DNA of 64,000 bases from the NCBI RefSeq assembly GCF_005893125.1, contig NZ_VCJS01000037.1, positions 1-64,000 of the forward strand, written 5' to 3'. The position numbers were made by a program, and so were the translations under genes. Within the stretch, counting starts at the first letter, position 1; every line of letters starts with the position of its first letter. Below the pieces are notes generated by a model. That model had not been told where the DNA came from. It made no database searches and was given only the letters and a program-made list of their open reading frames with translations. Shown one piece after another: positions 24,859-32,819 of the stretch. This stretch comes from Nonomuraea basaltis. GTDB lineage: Bacteria; Actinomycetota; Actinomycetes; Streptosporangiales; Streptosporangiaceae.

Positions 24859-25004
24859 CTAGTGAATAAGGCGATCGAGCTGACCAGCCTTGATCTCTGC
24901 GATCAGCTCGGCGATCTCGTCGGCGGTGTGGATCAGGACGGGTCCGTGAGGGAAGCGGCTGTTCCTCAAGCCGATGGTGCCGTGCGGGAGTTTGGCGAAC
25001 TCGG
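24859..25004 (-). pseudogene. DUF397 fragment (C-terminal half)
   Basis: The last 47 codons read LPHGTIGLRNSRFPHGPVLI, then a helix ending ELIAEIKAGQ, the second half of DUF397 (family form: VRDSK..GPVL.FT..EW..F...V..GEF). The first half (WRKSS...NCVEVA) is absent: homology stops just where the 38-nt repeat at 25005-25042 begins, and no start codon with a ribosome site is seen. DUF397 proteins normally pair with an XRE regulator; none is here. Confidence 0.6.
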
Positions 25005-25042
25005 AGGCGCCCGAAGGGCGAGCGAAAGCGAGTTCAGCCGGC
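25005..25042 (+). repeat. 38-nt dispersed repeat, copy A
   Basis: Starts AGGCGCCCGAAGGGCGAGCG and ends AGCGAGTTCAGCCGGC. It differs from copy B (26397-26435) at only a few positions. It contains inverted segments (GGCGCCC / GGGCG) and sits at the broken edge of the DUF397 gene. Looks like a REP-type interspersed element. Confidence 0.6.
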
Positions 25043-25308
25043 GACGAGATGCGGCAAGAAAAGGGCAGGTCACTGGGGCTCAAGCGGGGTAAGTCGCTGC
25101 CAGCGCAGGACCGGCCTCCAGGCCGCATGCCCGCGCTGGCAGGGGCGGCGCATAGCGCCGCCCCTTGATACCCATAAGGGAAATTCGGCGATGAATGAAG
25201 TCGCCCTACATCGGGGGACTGCAAGAAAAGCTCCCTCAAGGTCACGGTCACAGTTAGAGTGATCGGGGGTGCACGGGCGGGAACCTGACACGCTCGGGAG
25301 TTACGACC

Positions 25309-25596
25309 GTGAGTGACGTAGCGGCGCAATCGGGTAGCGGCGGCTCGGGGACGAGCGGTCCAGCGGTTTTTCGGATAGAAAGCTGGGCGCAAGCGATAAC
25401 GACGGTGGTTCTCATCGGGGCGGGATTCATCGGGTTCTTCGTGGTGCTGCGCTGGATAATACACTACAAAAGAGGGAGAAATAGTGCGTGGCTACTACCC
25501 GGAGCTTATAGCGCCGGTTCGGAGAGTGGGAAGGAAGACGTTCGACCTTGCGCGGCACATAGTGGTGATGGGGATTGTGAATCGCACGCCGAATAG
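25309..25596 (+). CDS. Possible small single-pass membrane protein
   Basis: 95 residues from GTG 25309 (MSDVAAQSGSGGSG), with one clear membrane helix (AITTVVLIGAGFIGFFVVL, about 29-47) followed by WIIHYKRGRN. The last 38 codons overlap the start of the DHPS-like gene in another frame, which is unusual. Either the true protein is short and the overlap couples translation, or a frameshift extended it. The upstream region has no strong ribosome site. Confidence 0.45.
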   Translation: MSDVAAQSGSGGSGTSGPAVFRIESWAQAITTVVLIGAGFIGFFVVLRWIIHYKRGRNSAWLLPGAYSAGSESGKEDVRPCAAHSGDGDCESHAE

Positions 25597-26359
25597 CGGG
25601 CTGGACCCGAATAGGTCGATGGAAGTAAGTGAGGCGATTGGGAGAGCGGAACGGGCGCTAGGGGAAGGGGCGGAGTGGATAGACGTAGGAGGCCGCGCCT
25701 TCCGCTCTGATCAGCCACCCTTGTCGGAGCTGGAGGAAATAGAGCGAGTGGTGCCGGTGATCAGGGGCATCCGGGAAATGACTGATGCGGTGATCAGCGT
25801 GGACACTCATCTGCCAGAGGTGGCGGAGGCCGCCTTTAAGGCAGGGGCGGACGTGCTGAACGACACCTACGGCTTGCGGTCGCCGGGGATGGCGGGCCTT
25901 GTGGCTGAGACAGGGATGAGCGTCGTGATTACTCATAGCTTGGGAGGGCCGGGGCAAGTAGTAGCGGCGCCGACGTATGGCGACGTCGTAGGCGAAGTGA
26001 GAGACTATCTGCGGGAGCGGGCTGACTTCGCGGTGGGGTCCGGGATAAAACCAGAGCAAATAATGATAGACCCCGGCCACGATCTGAATAAGACTACGAA
26101 ACATTCAAACGAGCTGACTCGCAGACTGTCAGAGATTGCGGCCCTTGGATATCCAGTACTAGTCGCAACAAGCAATAAGCATTTCATCCGGGAAAGCATC
26201 GGCGCGGAGCGGGGCAGCGAAGAGCTGAGAATCGGGACGATTGCGGCTAACACCGCTTGCGTATACCAGGGGGCGCGCATCGTGCGTGTTCATGATGTCA
26301 GTGGAAATGTTGCTGCGATGAGAGCAGCGGAATCGCTCCTGGGCCTGAGGGAAAGGTAG
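25484..26359 (+). CDS. Dihydropteroate-synthase-like protein with altered pABA loops
   Basis: 291 residues from GTG 25484 with AGAGGGAG six bases upstream. The pterin-site residues of DHPS are kept: N in MGIVNRTP, ND in VLNDTYG, D in MIDPGHDLNKTTK, K in SNKHFI, and R/H in RVHDVSG. The two loops that hold pABA and sulfonamides differ: TPDSFSDGG is replaced by TPNSGLDPNRS, and GGESTRPG by GGRAFRSDQ. Codon use is foreign, with many ATA, AGG and GGG codons. I count 34 G/C in the 60 bases from 25561. It may be a horizontally acquired paralogue with a different second substrate or sulfonamide tolerance. Confidence 0.78.
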   Translation: MRGYYPELIAPVRRVGRKTFDLARHIVVMGIVNRTPNSGLDPNRSMEVSEAIGRAERALGEGAEWIDVGGRAFRSDQPPLSELEEIERVVPVIRGIREMTDAVISVDTHLPEVAEAAFKAGADVLNDTYGLRSPGMAGLVAETGMSVVITHSLGGPGQVVAAPTYGDVVGEVRDYLRERADFAVGSGIKPEQIMIDPGHDLNKTTKHSNELTRRLSEIAALGYPVLVATSNKHFIRESIGAERGSEELRIGTIAANTACVYQGARIVRVHDVSGNVAAMRAAESLLGLRER

Positions 26360-26786
26360 TGCGGTAGGAGCGGCCGTGGCCCGCCCCTAATGCCTCAGGC
26401 GCCCGGAGGGCGAGCGTTAAGCGAGTTGGGCCGGCCACGGCTGCGCGGCCATTTTCCGCAGAGAACAAGCGTGGTTCTACGGCGAGCCGAGCGGGCCGAA
26501 GGCACGCAGTGCGGCGCTGGCCCGCAGGGGTTCCCAAAAGAGCCCTTAAAAGACGCTAGGTGGAGGGGAACGTGCCCCCCTCCTGACCCGTACAACGTCG
26601 TGGCCGCAGTCGCCCGCAAGACCTGACCGGCCAGCCCTTCAGCTTCGCGAACGCGGTCAGGGCCGCGTCGATCGTGGGACGCACGTCGAGCCCGCCCACT
26701 GGCCGTCGCCGTGGTGGTGGCGGTGGATGGCCGGTGTGGTGGGCAAGGCCCGTAGGTGTGCGGTGTGCGGGCGGCCGTTGCCACAC
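26360..26786. other. Non-coding remnant stretch with repeat B
   Basis: No intact gene. Holds repeat copy B inside a larger inverted repeat (GCCGTGGCC near 26373 against GGCCACGGC near 26433), which could end transcription of the DHPS-like gene. The right half is GC-rich sequence that continues the open frame behind the FG-GAP remnant (stop at 26556) without recognisable domains. Confidence 0.4.
26397..26435 (+). repeat. 38-nt dispersed repeat, copy B
   Basis: Starts AGGCGCCCGGAGGGCGAGCG and ends AGCGAGTTGGGCCGGC, one base longer than copy A in the middle (GTTA for GAA). Same orientation as copy A; together they bracket the DHPS-like gene. Confidence 0.6.
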
Positions 26787-26936
26787 CAAGAGCGAACTGG
26801 TGCCGGAGCTGATCGCGGTGGCCGGGCCGAACTTGTTGCCGCCCTCGCTGTTCCAGACAGTCAGCGTTCCGGTGGCGGCCGAGAAGATGTCGGCCACGCC
26901 GTCGGAGTTGAAGTCCGGCGTGGCCGATCCACTCAT
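26787..26936 (-). pseudogene. FG-GAP/VCBS repeat remnant behind the lyase gene
   Basis: Reads SATPDFNSDGVADIFSAATG then LTVWNSEGGNKFGPATAISS: one FG-GAP/VCBS unit with the calcium loop DFNSDGVAD. It is in the same frame as the lyase gene upstream and is separated from it only by one TGA and two codons (AA), so the two were probably one polypeptide. After about 50 residues the similarity ends. Confidence 0.65.
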
Positions 26937-26942
26937 CGCGGC

Positions 26943-28094
26943 TCAGCGCGGGTTGTTCGCGTGGGTGAGGGTCTCCCAGGCCAGGAAGCGCGAGGCACCG
27001 ACCGGGCGCTTCTGCTTCACCCACTTCTCGGCATTGGGAATGTCGTATCCGAAACGCTGGTGCAGCGCGTTGTAGCCGACTTCGAGGTTCGGCCCGAGGC
27101 CGGGGGTGACCTTTCCGCCGCACAGCCACGATGGCACCGTCGCGCCCAGTTGCAGGCGAGCGTGGAACTCCATCGCGAATCGCAGCCGGTGCTTGGCCTC
27201 GGCGTACAGGTCCACGCCCTGGTGGCGGGCCGTCTCTGCGACGTGGGAGATGGCCGCGATGCCCCATCCGGTGTGCCCGAAGTCGCGGCAGGTTTCCTGG
27301 GCCAGGCCGTTCACGAACTTCGTCTGCCCGTGCCAGTATTCGATGATCTCGGCTTTGGTGTCGTGCTTGCTGTTCGGTGGCGCTTTGGGCAGCGAGCCGT
27401 CCGTCTTGAGGTAGATGTAGGCGGGCAGCCTGCCGCGCCAGGTCGTGACCGCTCGGTCGAAGGAGGCGCGGTCGTCCAGGTGCACGGCGATGCCGATGGC
27501 GGCATCGGTCATGATCAGTTCCCAGTTGCCTTGGTTGTTGGGCTTTCCGGCGATCACGGTCGGGAGGTACACGGTGCGCAGCTTGCCGGCGAACCGGCCG
27601 GCCTGGGTCCAGCCGGTGTAGGTGTGCTTGATGAGTTCGGCGGCGCGGGAGAAGTTGGCGCCCGCAAAGCCAATCTGTAGCGGCGCGTTGCTCCCGGTGT
27701 GTTCGGTGATCACGGCTGACCAGGCGTCCATGATCTGGATCGCCTTCTTGGCGTAGCGGGAGTCCTTGGTGAGGTACCACCGCAGGGCGTGTGTGTAGGC
27801 CGCATTGGCGTCCTCACGCTCGTCCGAGCAGCCGTGGTCGGGGTTCCCATACATACCGCACTCCACGACGGCGCGGGGCTTGGCCGTGTAGGACAGCGAG
27901 GCGTACGAACTCTTTTGCAGAGCGTTCCAGGCAGACTTCCACGGTTCCTTGCCGAGGTTGGCTTTGACGAAGTCGAGCTGTGCGCGGCTGACCAGGACGC
28001 CGGGATGCTTGAACGGGGCCGCCTGCGCGGGCTGCGGGGCGGATAAGGCGGCGGCCACGAGCATGATGGCGGCGAGAGGGCGAGCGAGACGCAC
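26943..28094 (-). CDS. Secreted alginate lyase family protein
   Basis: 383 residues. Signal peptide MRLARPLAAIMLVAAALSAP to about AQAAP. The body is an (alpha/alpha) toroid of the alginate-lyase (PL5-like) superfamily: HPGVLVSRAQLDFVKANL, NAAYTHALRWYLTKD, NNQGNWELIMTDAAIGIAVH and GHTGWGIAAISHVAETARHQ, with paired Asn/His/Tyr candidates for the active site. Such proteins cleave acidic polysaccharides outside the cell. The gene ends in a TGA directly followed in frame by an FG-GAP remnant, so the C-terminal repeats were likely lost. Confidence 0.8.
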   Translation of the reverse strand: MRLARPLAAIMLVAAALSAPQPAQAAPFKHPGVLVSRAQLDFVKANLGKEPWKSAWNALQKSSYASLSYTAKPRAVVECGMYGNPDHGCSDEREDANAAYTHALRWYLTKDSRYAKKAIQIMDAWSAVITEHTGSNAPLQIGFAGANFSRAAELIKHTYTGWTQAGRFAGKLRTVYLPTVIAGKPNNQGNWELIMTDAAIGIAVHLDDRASFDRAVTTWRGRLPAYIYLKTDGSLPKAPPNSKHDTKAEIIEYWHGQTKFVNGLAQETCRDFGHTGWGIAAISHVAETARHQGVDLYAEAKHRLRFAMEFHARLQLGATVPSWLCGGKVTPGLGPNLEVGYNALHQRFGYDIPNAEKWVKQKRPVGASRFLAWETLTHANNPR

Positions 28095-28137
28095 GGGTTT
28101 CCTTCCAGGCGCGGACGTCCATTCAGCCAGCCGCCGA

Positions 28138-28161
28138 CTCAGCTGTCAACTCAGCTGTCAA
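28138..28161. repeat. 12-bp tandem repeat
   Basis: CTCAGCTGTCAA occurs twice in a row between the lyase start and the STAS-like fragment; a short slippage repeat, function unknown. Confidence 0.6.
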
Positions 28162-28187
28162 CGTCTTCGCGCCGTGGACATCGGCCG

Positions 28188-28436
28188 CTATAGCGCCGCG
28201 TACCGTACCCACGGTTGGACCTTCGTCACGTCCACCACGAGGAACGGCGTGCTGCGCCTGGCGAGCGCCGGCGCCAGGGACTTCTGCAGCATGGAGACGC
28301 TGGGGCCGGTCAGGGAGCCCGCCAGGTCGAGGACCGTCACCGGCCCGCACATCCATTGGTACGCCTGGAAGGGGGACACGCCCTGCGCCATGTCCTGACT
28401 GCCGGATTCGCCCTCGGGAGCCGGTGAGAAGGTCAT
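28188..28436 (-). pseudogene. STAS-like fragment
   Basis: 82 codons. Residues 32-75 (VTVLDLAGSLTGPSVSMLQK, then ALARRSTPFLVVDVTKV) follow the strand-helix-strand pattern of STAS anti-anti-sigma proteins. The line breaks off at WVRYAAL and a stop, before the conserved DSSG-type loop and the last helices, so it is probably truncated. No kinase partner is nearby. Family assignment is by pattern only. Confidence 0.4.
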
Positions 28437-28542
28437 CCGCCGGGGCCTTTCTGCCGGTAAGGCAGAACAGTGCCGACCAGACTTCCCGGCTCACCTGCCC
28501 ATCGACGGTAGCAGGATCCTTGCCTGATGCAAGAGTAGATTC

Positions 28543-29010
28543 CTACCAGCCGCCCTTCATGAGCTGGCCGCGGACCGCGCCGTCGGGGAAGTCGCCGGTG
28601 TGCAGGTTGGTGTACCAGTTCTTCGGCTTGTTCTTGATGCTGTTGAGCAGGCCCGAGTCGGCGCGGGCCACGCCGATCACGGCGCTGAGCGAGCCGGGCA
28701 GTTTCTCGCCGAAGAAGGGGACCTTGACGTCCCCGTTCTTGCCCGCCTTGCCCTGGTGGATGTGGAAGGCGGTCGGGGTGGCGATGCCCTTCCACTGGAT
28801 GGCGTACTCGATCTTGTTGCCGGTGATGTGGAAGATGGCGACCGCGCCGCCGTCGTTGTCGCCCTTGCCCACCTCGTTCGATCCGAGCAGGGTCGCGGCC
28901 AGATATACGCCCGCGCCGCTCTCGGCGGCGGCGGGCGTCGCCAGGCAGCCGGCGGCCAAGATCGCGGCGGCCGCCACGGCGGTCGTCCTCGATCCGTTGA
29001 GCTTGATCAT
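28543..29010 (-). CDS. Secreted CHRD-domain protein
   Basis: 155 residues; signal peptide ending near TPAAAES (a Cys at AAGCLA precedes the cleavage zone). The CHRD domain is clear: LLGSNEV, AIFHITGNKIEYAIQWKGI, AFHIHQGKAGKNGDV, and the final WYTNLHTGDFPDGAVRGQL. CHRD domains occur in secreted bacterial proteins of unknown role. ATG at 29010 follows GGAGGA. It is divergent from a TetR gene 194 bases away. Confidence 0.88.
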   Translation of the reverse strand: MIKLNGSRTTAVAAAAILAAGCLATPAAAESGAGVYLAATLLGSNEVGKGDNDGGAVAIFHITGNKIEYAIQWKGIATPTAFHIHQGKAGKNGDVKVPFFGEKLPGSLSAVIGVARADSGLLNSIKNKPKNWYTNLHTGDFPDGAVRGQLMKGGW

Positions 29011-29203
29011 CAGATCCTCCCTCAGGGCGCGCCCATCGCGCGCCCAAGAGAGGATCGCGGGCCGAGCTGTTCACTTTCCAGGCCACTCGGTGCTCACTCC
29101 CGTTCGATCCCGGTACGGGATGGCGCGGAAGAGCACGCGGCGCTGCTGCCGGGGACCGGCGCGATCAGCTCCATCTCTAATGACCAGATGTACGCTTAGC
29201 CCT

Positions 29204-29788
29204 GTGAACACCGAACCGACCGTCAAGAAGCGCAGGCGCGATCCGGACGCGAGCCGGGCGGCCATCCTCGACGCGGCCCGCGCCGCGTTCGCCGAGCGCG
29301 GCTACGCCCGCGCCACCATCCGGGAGATCGCCCAGCGCGCCGGTGTCACGCACGGCCTGGTCATGAGGCACTTCTCCTCGAAGGAGCAGCTGTTCATCGC
29401 CGCGATGCCCGGTGCCAGGGATCTGGACGACCTGATGCCGGGCTCCCCGGAGACCCTCCCTGAACGCATCGCGCAGGCGTACGTCGACCGCATGGAGAAC
29501 GCCGACGGCACCGACCCGTTCATCGCCCTCATCCGCAGCGCCGCCTCCGACGAGCAGGCCGCCACGAACCTGTACCTGGCCATGCGGCAGCGCAGCATCG
29601 ACTCCTACAAGACGCTCATCACCGGCCCCGACGCCGAACAACGCATCGACCTCCTGGGCGCTCACCTCATCGGCGTCACCTTCAGCCGCTACGTCGTCAA
29701 GAAGGGGCCCCTGGCCGAGATGTCCCCCGAGCATCTCGTCCGCCAATTGACCCGCACGCTCCGCAATATCCTCCTCAACGACTGCTGA
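29204..29788 (+). CDS. TetR family transcriptional regulator
   Basis: 194 residues from GTG 29204. The helix-turn-helix reads ILDAARAAFAERGYARATIR, EIAQRAGVTHGLVMRHFSSK, at about 17-60. The C-terminal part ends PEHLVRQLTRTLRNIL, as in TetR_C_17-type regulators. The frame is open upstream but not protein-like. Divergent from the CHRD gene, which it may control. Confidence 0.88.
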   Translation: MNTEPTVKKRRRDPDASRAAILDAARAAFAERGYARATIREIAQRAGVTHGLVMRHFSSKEQLFIAAMPGARDLDDLMPGSPETLPERIAQAYVDRMENADGTDPFIALIRSAASDEQAATNLYLAMRQRSIDSYKTLITGPDAEQRIDLLGAHLIGVTFSRYVVKKGPLAEMSPEHLVRQLTRTLRNILLNDC

Positions 29789-29818
29789 CCAGATCCGTGG
29801 GGGTCACCCAAAAGACGA

Positions 29819-29853
29819 GGACGGCGACCGTATCGGAAATACGATCACCGTCC
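29819..29853. terminator. Bidirectional terminator between TetR and CBS genes
   Basis: GGACGGCGACCGTAT (29819-29833) faces ATACGATCACCGTCC (29839-29853): 15 positions with two C/A mismatches that become G-U pairs on the minus-strand RNA, loop CGGAA. It lies between two convergent genes. Confidence 0.65.
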
Positions 29854-29881
29854 CTGCTCCGGGCCGCGTCCGGCGACCGCG

Positions 29882-30307
29882 TCAGGAGGGTGCGTAGACC
29901 CGGTGGACGAACTCGGCGAGCTTGTTGTCCGGGAGCTCCTTCGCCAGGTCAGCCTCGCTGACCATGCCCACGATCCGGTGGTTGTCGATCACGGGCAGGC
30001 GCTTGATCTGGTGCTGCTCCATCTTCTCCAGCGCCTCTTCGACGCTGCTGCCGGCCGTCACCCACACCAGCCCGCGAGCGAGCTCGCCCGCCGTGGTCTG
30101 GTCGAGGTCCTTGCCCTCGGCGCAACACTTGATCACGATGTCCCGGTCGGTGATGATCCCCTTGAGCCGGTCGTCGGTCCCGCAGATCGGCAACGCGCCG
30201 ACCGAGAGGTCGCGCATCATCTGCGACGCCCTGCGCAGGCTGTCGCGCTCGCCGATGCACTCCGCTCCTTGGTGCATCACATCCTGAACCGTCTTGCCGA
30301 TGCCCAT
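29882..30307 (-). CDS. CBS-domain protein
   Basis: 141 residues with two CBS motifs: VQDVMHQGAECIG...ASQMMRDLSVGALPIC...GIITDRDIVIK (about 8-60) and ARGLVWVTAGSSVEEALEKM...RLPVID...GMVSEADLAKE (about 76-125). This is the stand-alone type that resembles mycobacterial Hrp1, a protein of dormancy and low oxygen. CBS pairs bind adenine nucleotides. It is followed leftward by no gene of the same operon. Confidence 0.9.
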   Translation of the reverse strand: MGIGKTVQDVMHQGAECIGERDSLRRASQMMRDLSVGALPICGTDDRLKGIITDRDIVIKCCAEGKDLDQTTAGELARGLVWVTAGSSVEEALEKMEQHQIKRLPVIDNHRIVGMVSEADLAKELPDNKLAEFVHRVYAPS

Positions 30308-30474
30308 TTTCTGCCTCCCCGAGAAGATTGATGGGCCTTCAAAAATGCCCTACCCAACACATGGCGGATCAGTGCTGGGGCCACCCGGTGGTACGGCTGT
30401 GACCTGGCGATTTGCACTCGTTACCCTGGGGCTGACGGGACCGGGCCGGAGGTTCTCCGGCCCGGACCCTGATC

Positions 30475-30891
30475 TCACCGCCTTCTTGTCATGCCCATGC
30501 CCACGGTGACCAGGCCGAGAATGACGATGATCGCGCCGACGATCACGTTGGTGTAGATCGTCGTGGTGGTATCGGCCTCACCTCTAATCAGCCACGGAGC
30601 CACTATGGTCCACACTCCGATGAGCGGGGCCGTCCAGGCGATGCCGTAGGTGCGGCCGAAGGCCGAGCTGAAGCCCAGCGACAGCAGCGCCACGGAGATC
30701 CCCGTGACCAGGTTGTTCATGGTGAGCGTCTCGATGGTGGTGAATCCCACGATCCACGGCGACAGCGCCAGGAACAGCCCGGCCAGCAGGGTCAGCCCGT
30801 CCGCCAGTTGAACTGCCGGATTGGCCGCGGCTATCTCGTAACTTTCCCGCATGCGGATGATGTCCGGATGCCGCTCCATTTCGCGGGTCAT
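30475..30891 (-). CDS. SPW-repeat membrane protein
   Basis: 138 residues from ATG 30891 (MTREMERHPD); a GTG/ATG pair 12 bases upstream is also possible, with GGGAGG adjoining it. Four membrane helices, the second ones of each pair carrying the SPW signature (LALSPWIVGF and its degenerate copy TIVAPWLIRG). SPW proteins are small four-helix membrane proteins of unknown role, often found with stress genes in actinomycetes; a CBS protein is next to it. Confidence 0.85.
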   Translation of the reverse strand: MTREMERHPDIIRMRESYEIAAANPAVQLADGLTLLAGLFLALSPWIVGFTTIETLTMNNLVTGISVALLSLGFSSAFGRTYGIAWTAPLIGVWTIVAPWLIRGEADTTTTIYTNVIVGAIIVILGLVTVGMGMTRRR

Positions 30892-30948
30892 CGGTGACAT
30901 CACCTCCCATTTGCGATGACGGGACCTTCTCCCGTCTCCCGCATTCCT

Positions 30949-32313
30949 CTACCCGGGGGGAGCTGACGCATACAGATGGCGGGCGGCGGCGAACGACCGG
31001 GCGAAACGCAGGACGGCGGCGCCGGCGAAGTAGCCGATCAAGGCCATGGTGGGCAGGCCGGCCGGGCCGTGATCTCCCGGCCCGGCCATCGCGACGCCGA
31101 GGAGCCCGCCCAGCACGCCGGCCATGCCGAGGAGGGTGACAACGCCCGCCATCGCCCCCGCTGCGGCTCCCGGAGCGGGACTAGGACCCGCGCGCCGCTC
31201 GACAGGCCCGAACACCATGACCAGCACGCCCAGGATCAGGGTCAGCACGATGAGCCACGGCAGCCGCAGCAGCACCCACGTGGGCGATCCGGGCGGCGGG
31301 GCCGGCAGCAGGCCCGTCGGGTACAGCGCCATCGCGCCGAGCACGGCCGCGGTCATGTGCCACAGGAAGAGCGTCATGACCACCGAGTTGACCGCCACGA
31401 CGACGGTCCACGGACGCAGCCGCCGCAGCCACCGGCAGGCCGGGTCGTGGACCGACAGCGCCAGCCCGGTCTGGGCCGTGGCCAGCGCCAGCAGCGCCAG
31501 CGTGGGCGGGGAGGTGTTCTGGACCTCCTCGCCGGTGAGCCCGACCATGCTGATCGGGTACGGGCCCACCACGGTGAGCACCACCAGGACGGCCAGCCCC
31601 AGGAACGCCAGGGGCAAGCCGACGCTCCACCGGGCGGGCAGGCGCCCGTCCTGCCAGGCGAAGCCGAGCTGATGGACGCTCAGCCAGGCGAACAGGAAAT
31701 TGGCCTGTCCCACAACGGGAACACCCAGCGCCAACGTGGCCACGTCGCCGACGCCGACCAGGACGGCCAGCACGATCGGCACGGCCAGGCCGTACCGGCG
31801 ATGAAGGGCGTGCATCGGCGGCGTGAGGACCACCACGGCCAGGTAGGCCACCAGGAACCACAGCGGAATCCCGGCCACCCACACCCCCATGCCGATCAGA
31901 CGGGGATCGGCGCCCGAGACCCGCGCCAGCAGGGCCGTTCCGGTGAGCACGGCCAGCAGCGCGGTGGTGGGGCGGACGAGCCGGTCGGTACGGCGCAACG
32001 TCCAGGTCGTGGCATCGCCGCCGCGGTCGCGGTGGGCGGTGAGGGAGGCGGCGTTGGCGTACCCGCCGACCAGGAAGAAGACGGGCATGACCTGGAACAG
32101 CCAGGTCAGCGGGCGGGTCCACGGCACGAGCTCCAGCACGCTGCCGCCCCGCAGGCTCCCGTCGTACGTGACGTGCATCGCCAGCCAATGGCCGGCGACC
32201 ACCGCCGTGATCGCGATGGCGCGGAGCAGGTCGACATGGCGATCCCGATGCGTCGGCGTCCGCTCGGCCAGCCGCCGCATCTCGCGCAGGGCCCGCATCG
32301 GAGGCACGTCCAT
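30949..32313 (-). CDS. Acyltransferase family 3 membrane protein
   Basis: 454 residues with about ten membrane helices. The start has the acyltransferase_3 signature DRHVDLLRAIAITAVVAGHW, including R and H expected near the acyl-transfer site, then MPVFFLVGGYAN. These proteins (OafA-like) O-acetylate cell-surface sugars or exported metabolites. No glycosyl or polyketide genes lie beside it, so its target is open. Confidence 0.85.
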   Translation of the reverse strand: MDVPPMRALREMRRLAERTPTHRDRHVDLLRAIAITAVVAGHWLAMHVTYDGSLRGGSVLELVPWTRPLTWLFQVMPVFFLVGGYANAASLTAHRDRGGDATTWTLRRTDRLVRPTTALLAVLTGTALLARVSGADPRLIGMGVWVAGIPLWFLVAYLAVVVLTPPMHALHRRYGLAVPIVLAVLVGVGDVATLALGVPVVGQANFLFAWLSVHQLGFAWQDGRLPARWSVGLPLAFLGLAVLVVLTVVGPYPISMVGLTGEEVQNTSPPTLALLALATAQTGLALSVHDPACRWLRRLRPWTVVVAVNSVVMTLFLWHMTAAVLGAMALYPTGLLPAPPPGSPTWVLLRLPWLIVLTLILGVLVMVFGPVERRAGPSPAPGAAAGAMAGVVTLLGMAGVLGGLLGVAMAGPGDHGPAGLPTMALIGYFAGAAVLRFARSFAAARHLYASAPPG

Positions 32314-32340
32314 GGCGCCATCACGGTCCCACAGGCGTTC

Positions 32341-32652
32341 TTACGGCATGGCACCCTGGCGGATGACGAGCTGGTTGCTGACGTCCACCACGCCCGGGGT
32401 GTCCCAGGCGTCGTCTCCCGCCGCACGCTTGGCCAGCCAGCTCCCGACGTCGCCGCCCAGGATGACCACCCGCTGCTTGACGTCCACCCGGATGTCGGCG
32501 TCCTTGGTGTGCGGGTTGTCCCGCAGCCGGTCGACCAGCTGGGACTTGATCTCGCGGTCGTTCGGCTCGGGCGGCGGCTGCTGCGGGTCCCACCAGCCGT
32601 AGTAGTACCGCTCCACCGGATAGCTCCAGGGCGGGAACGGGGCCGGATACAT
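32341..32652 (-). CDS. BON-domain protein
   Basis: 103 residues from ATG 32652, chosen because GTGGAGG lies six bases upstream; the frame stays open to 32811. The N terminus is Pro/Tyr/Trp-rich (PAPFPPWSYPVERYYYGWWD). The BON domain covers residues 35-100: DREIKSQLVDRLRDNP, VDVKQRVVILGGDVGSWLAK, GVVDVSNQLVI. No signal peptide is seen. BON domains bind lipid surfaces. Confidence 0.78.
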   Translation of the reverse strand: MYPAPFPPWSYPVERYYYGWWDPQQPPPEPNDREIKSQLVDRLRDNPHTKDADIRVDVKQRVVILGGDVGSWLAKRAAGDDAWDTPGVVDVSNQLVIRQGAMP

Positions 32653-32819
32653 GGTCGCCTCCACGATCTCACTCGGCTTCACCGGACCGCCTACCCGTGG
32701 AGGAGCCTCGCTATCACCACTCACGTGGTGCTGAGCCGATTGTTCCGTCCGTAAGCCGGGGCATTCATGAGCCTGGTTCGCAACTGTCATGTGATCTCCA
32801 ACCGCCATCATCCGGCCTC

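Noticed and set aside
27100..27700. Plus-strand frames opposite the lyase gene
   Set aside because: No ribosome site or motif; shadows of the lyase coding sequence.
30976..32754. Plus-strand 592-codon frame opposite the acyltransferase gene
   Set aside because: His/Gln/Arg-rich low-complexity translation with no motif; the opposite strand codes a clear ten-helix acyltransferase.
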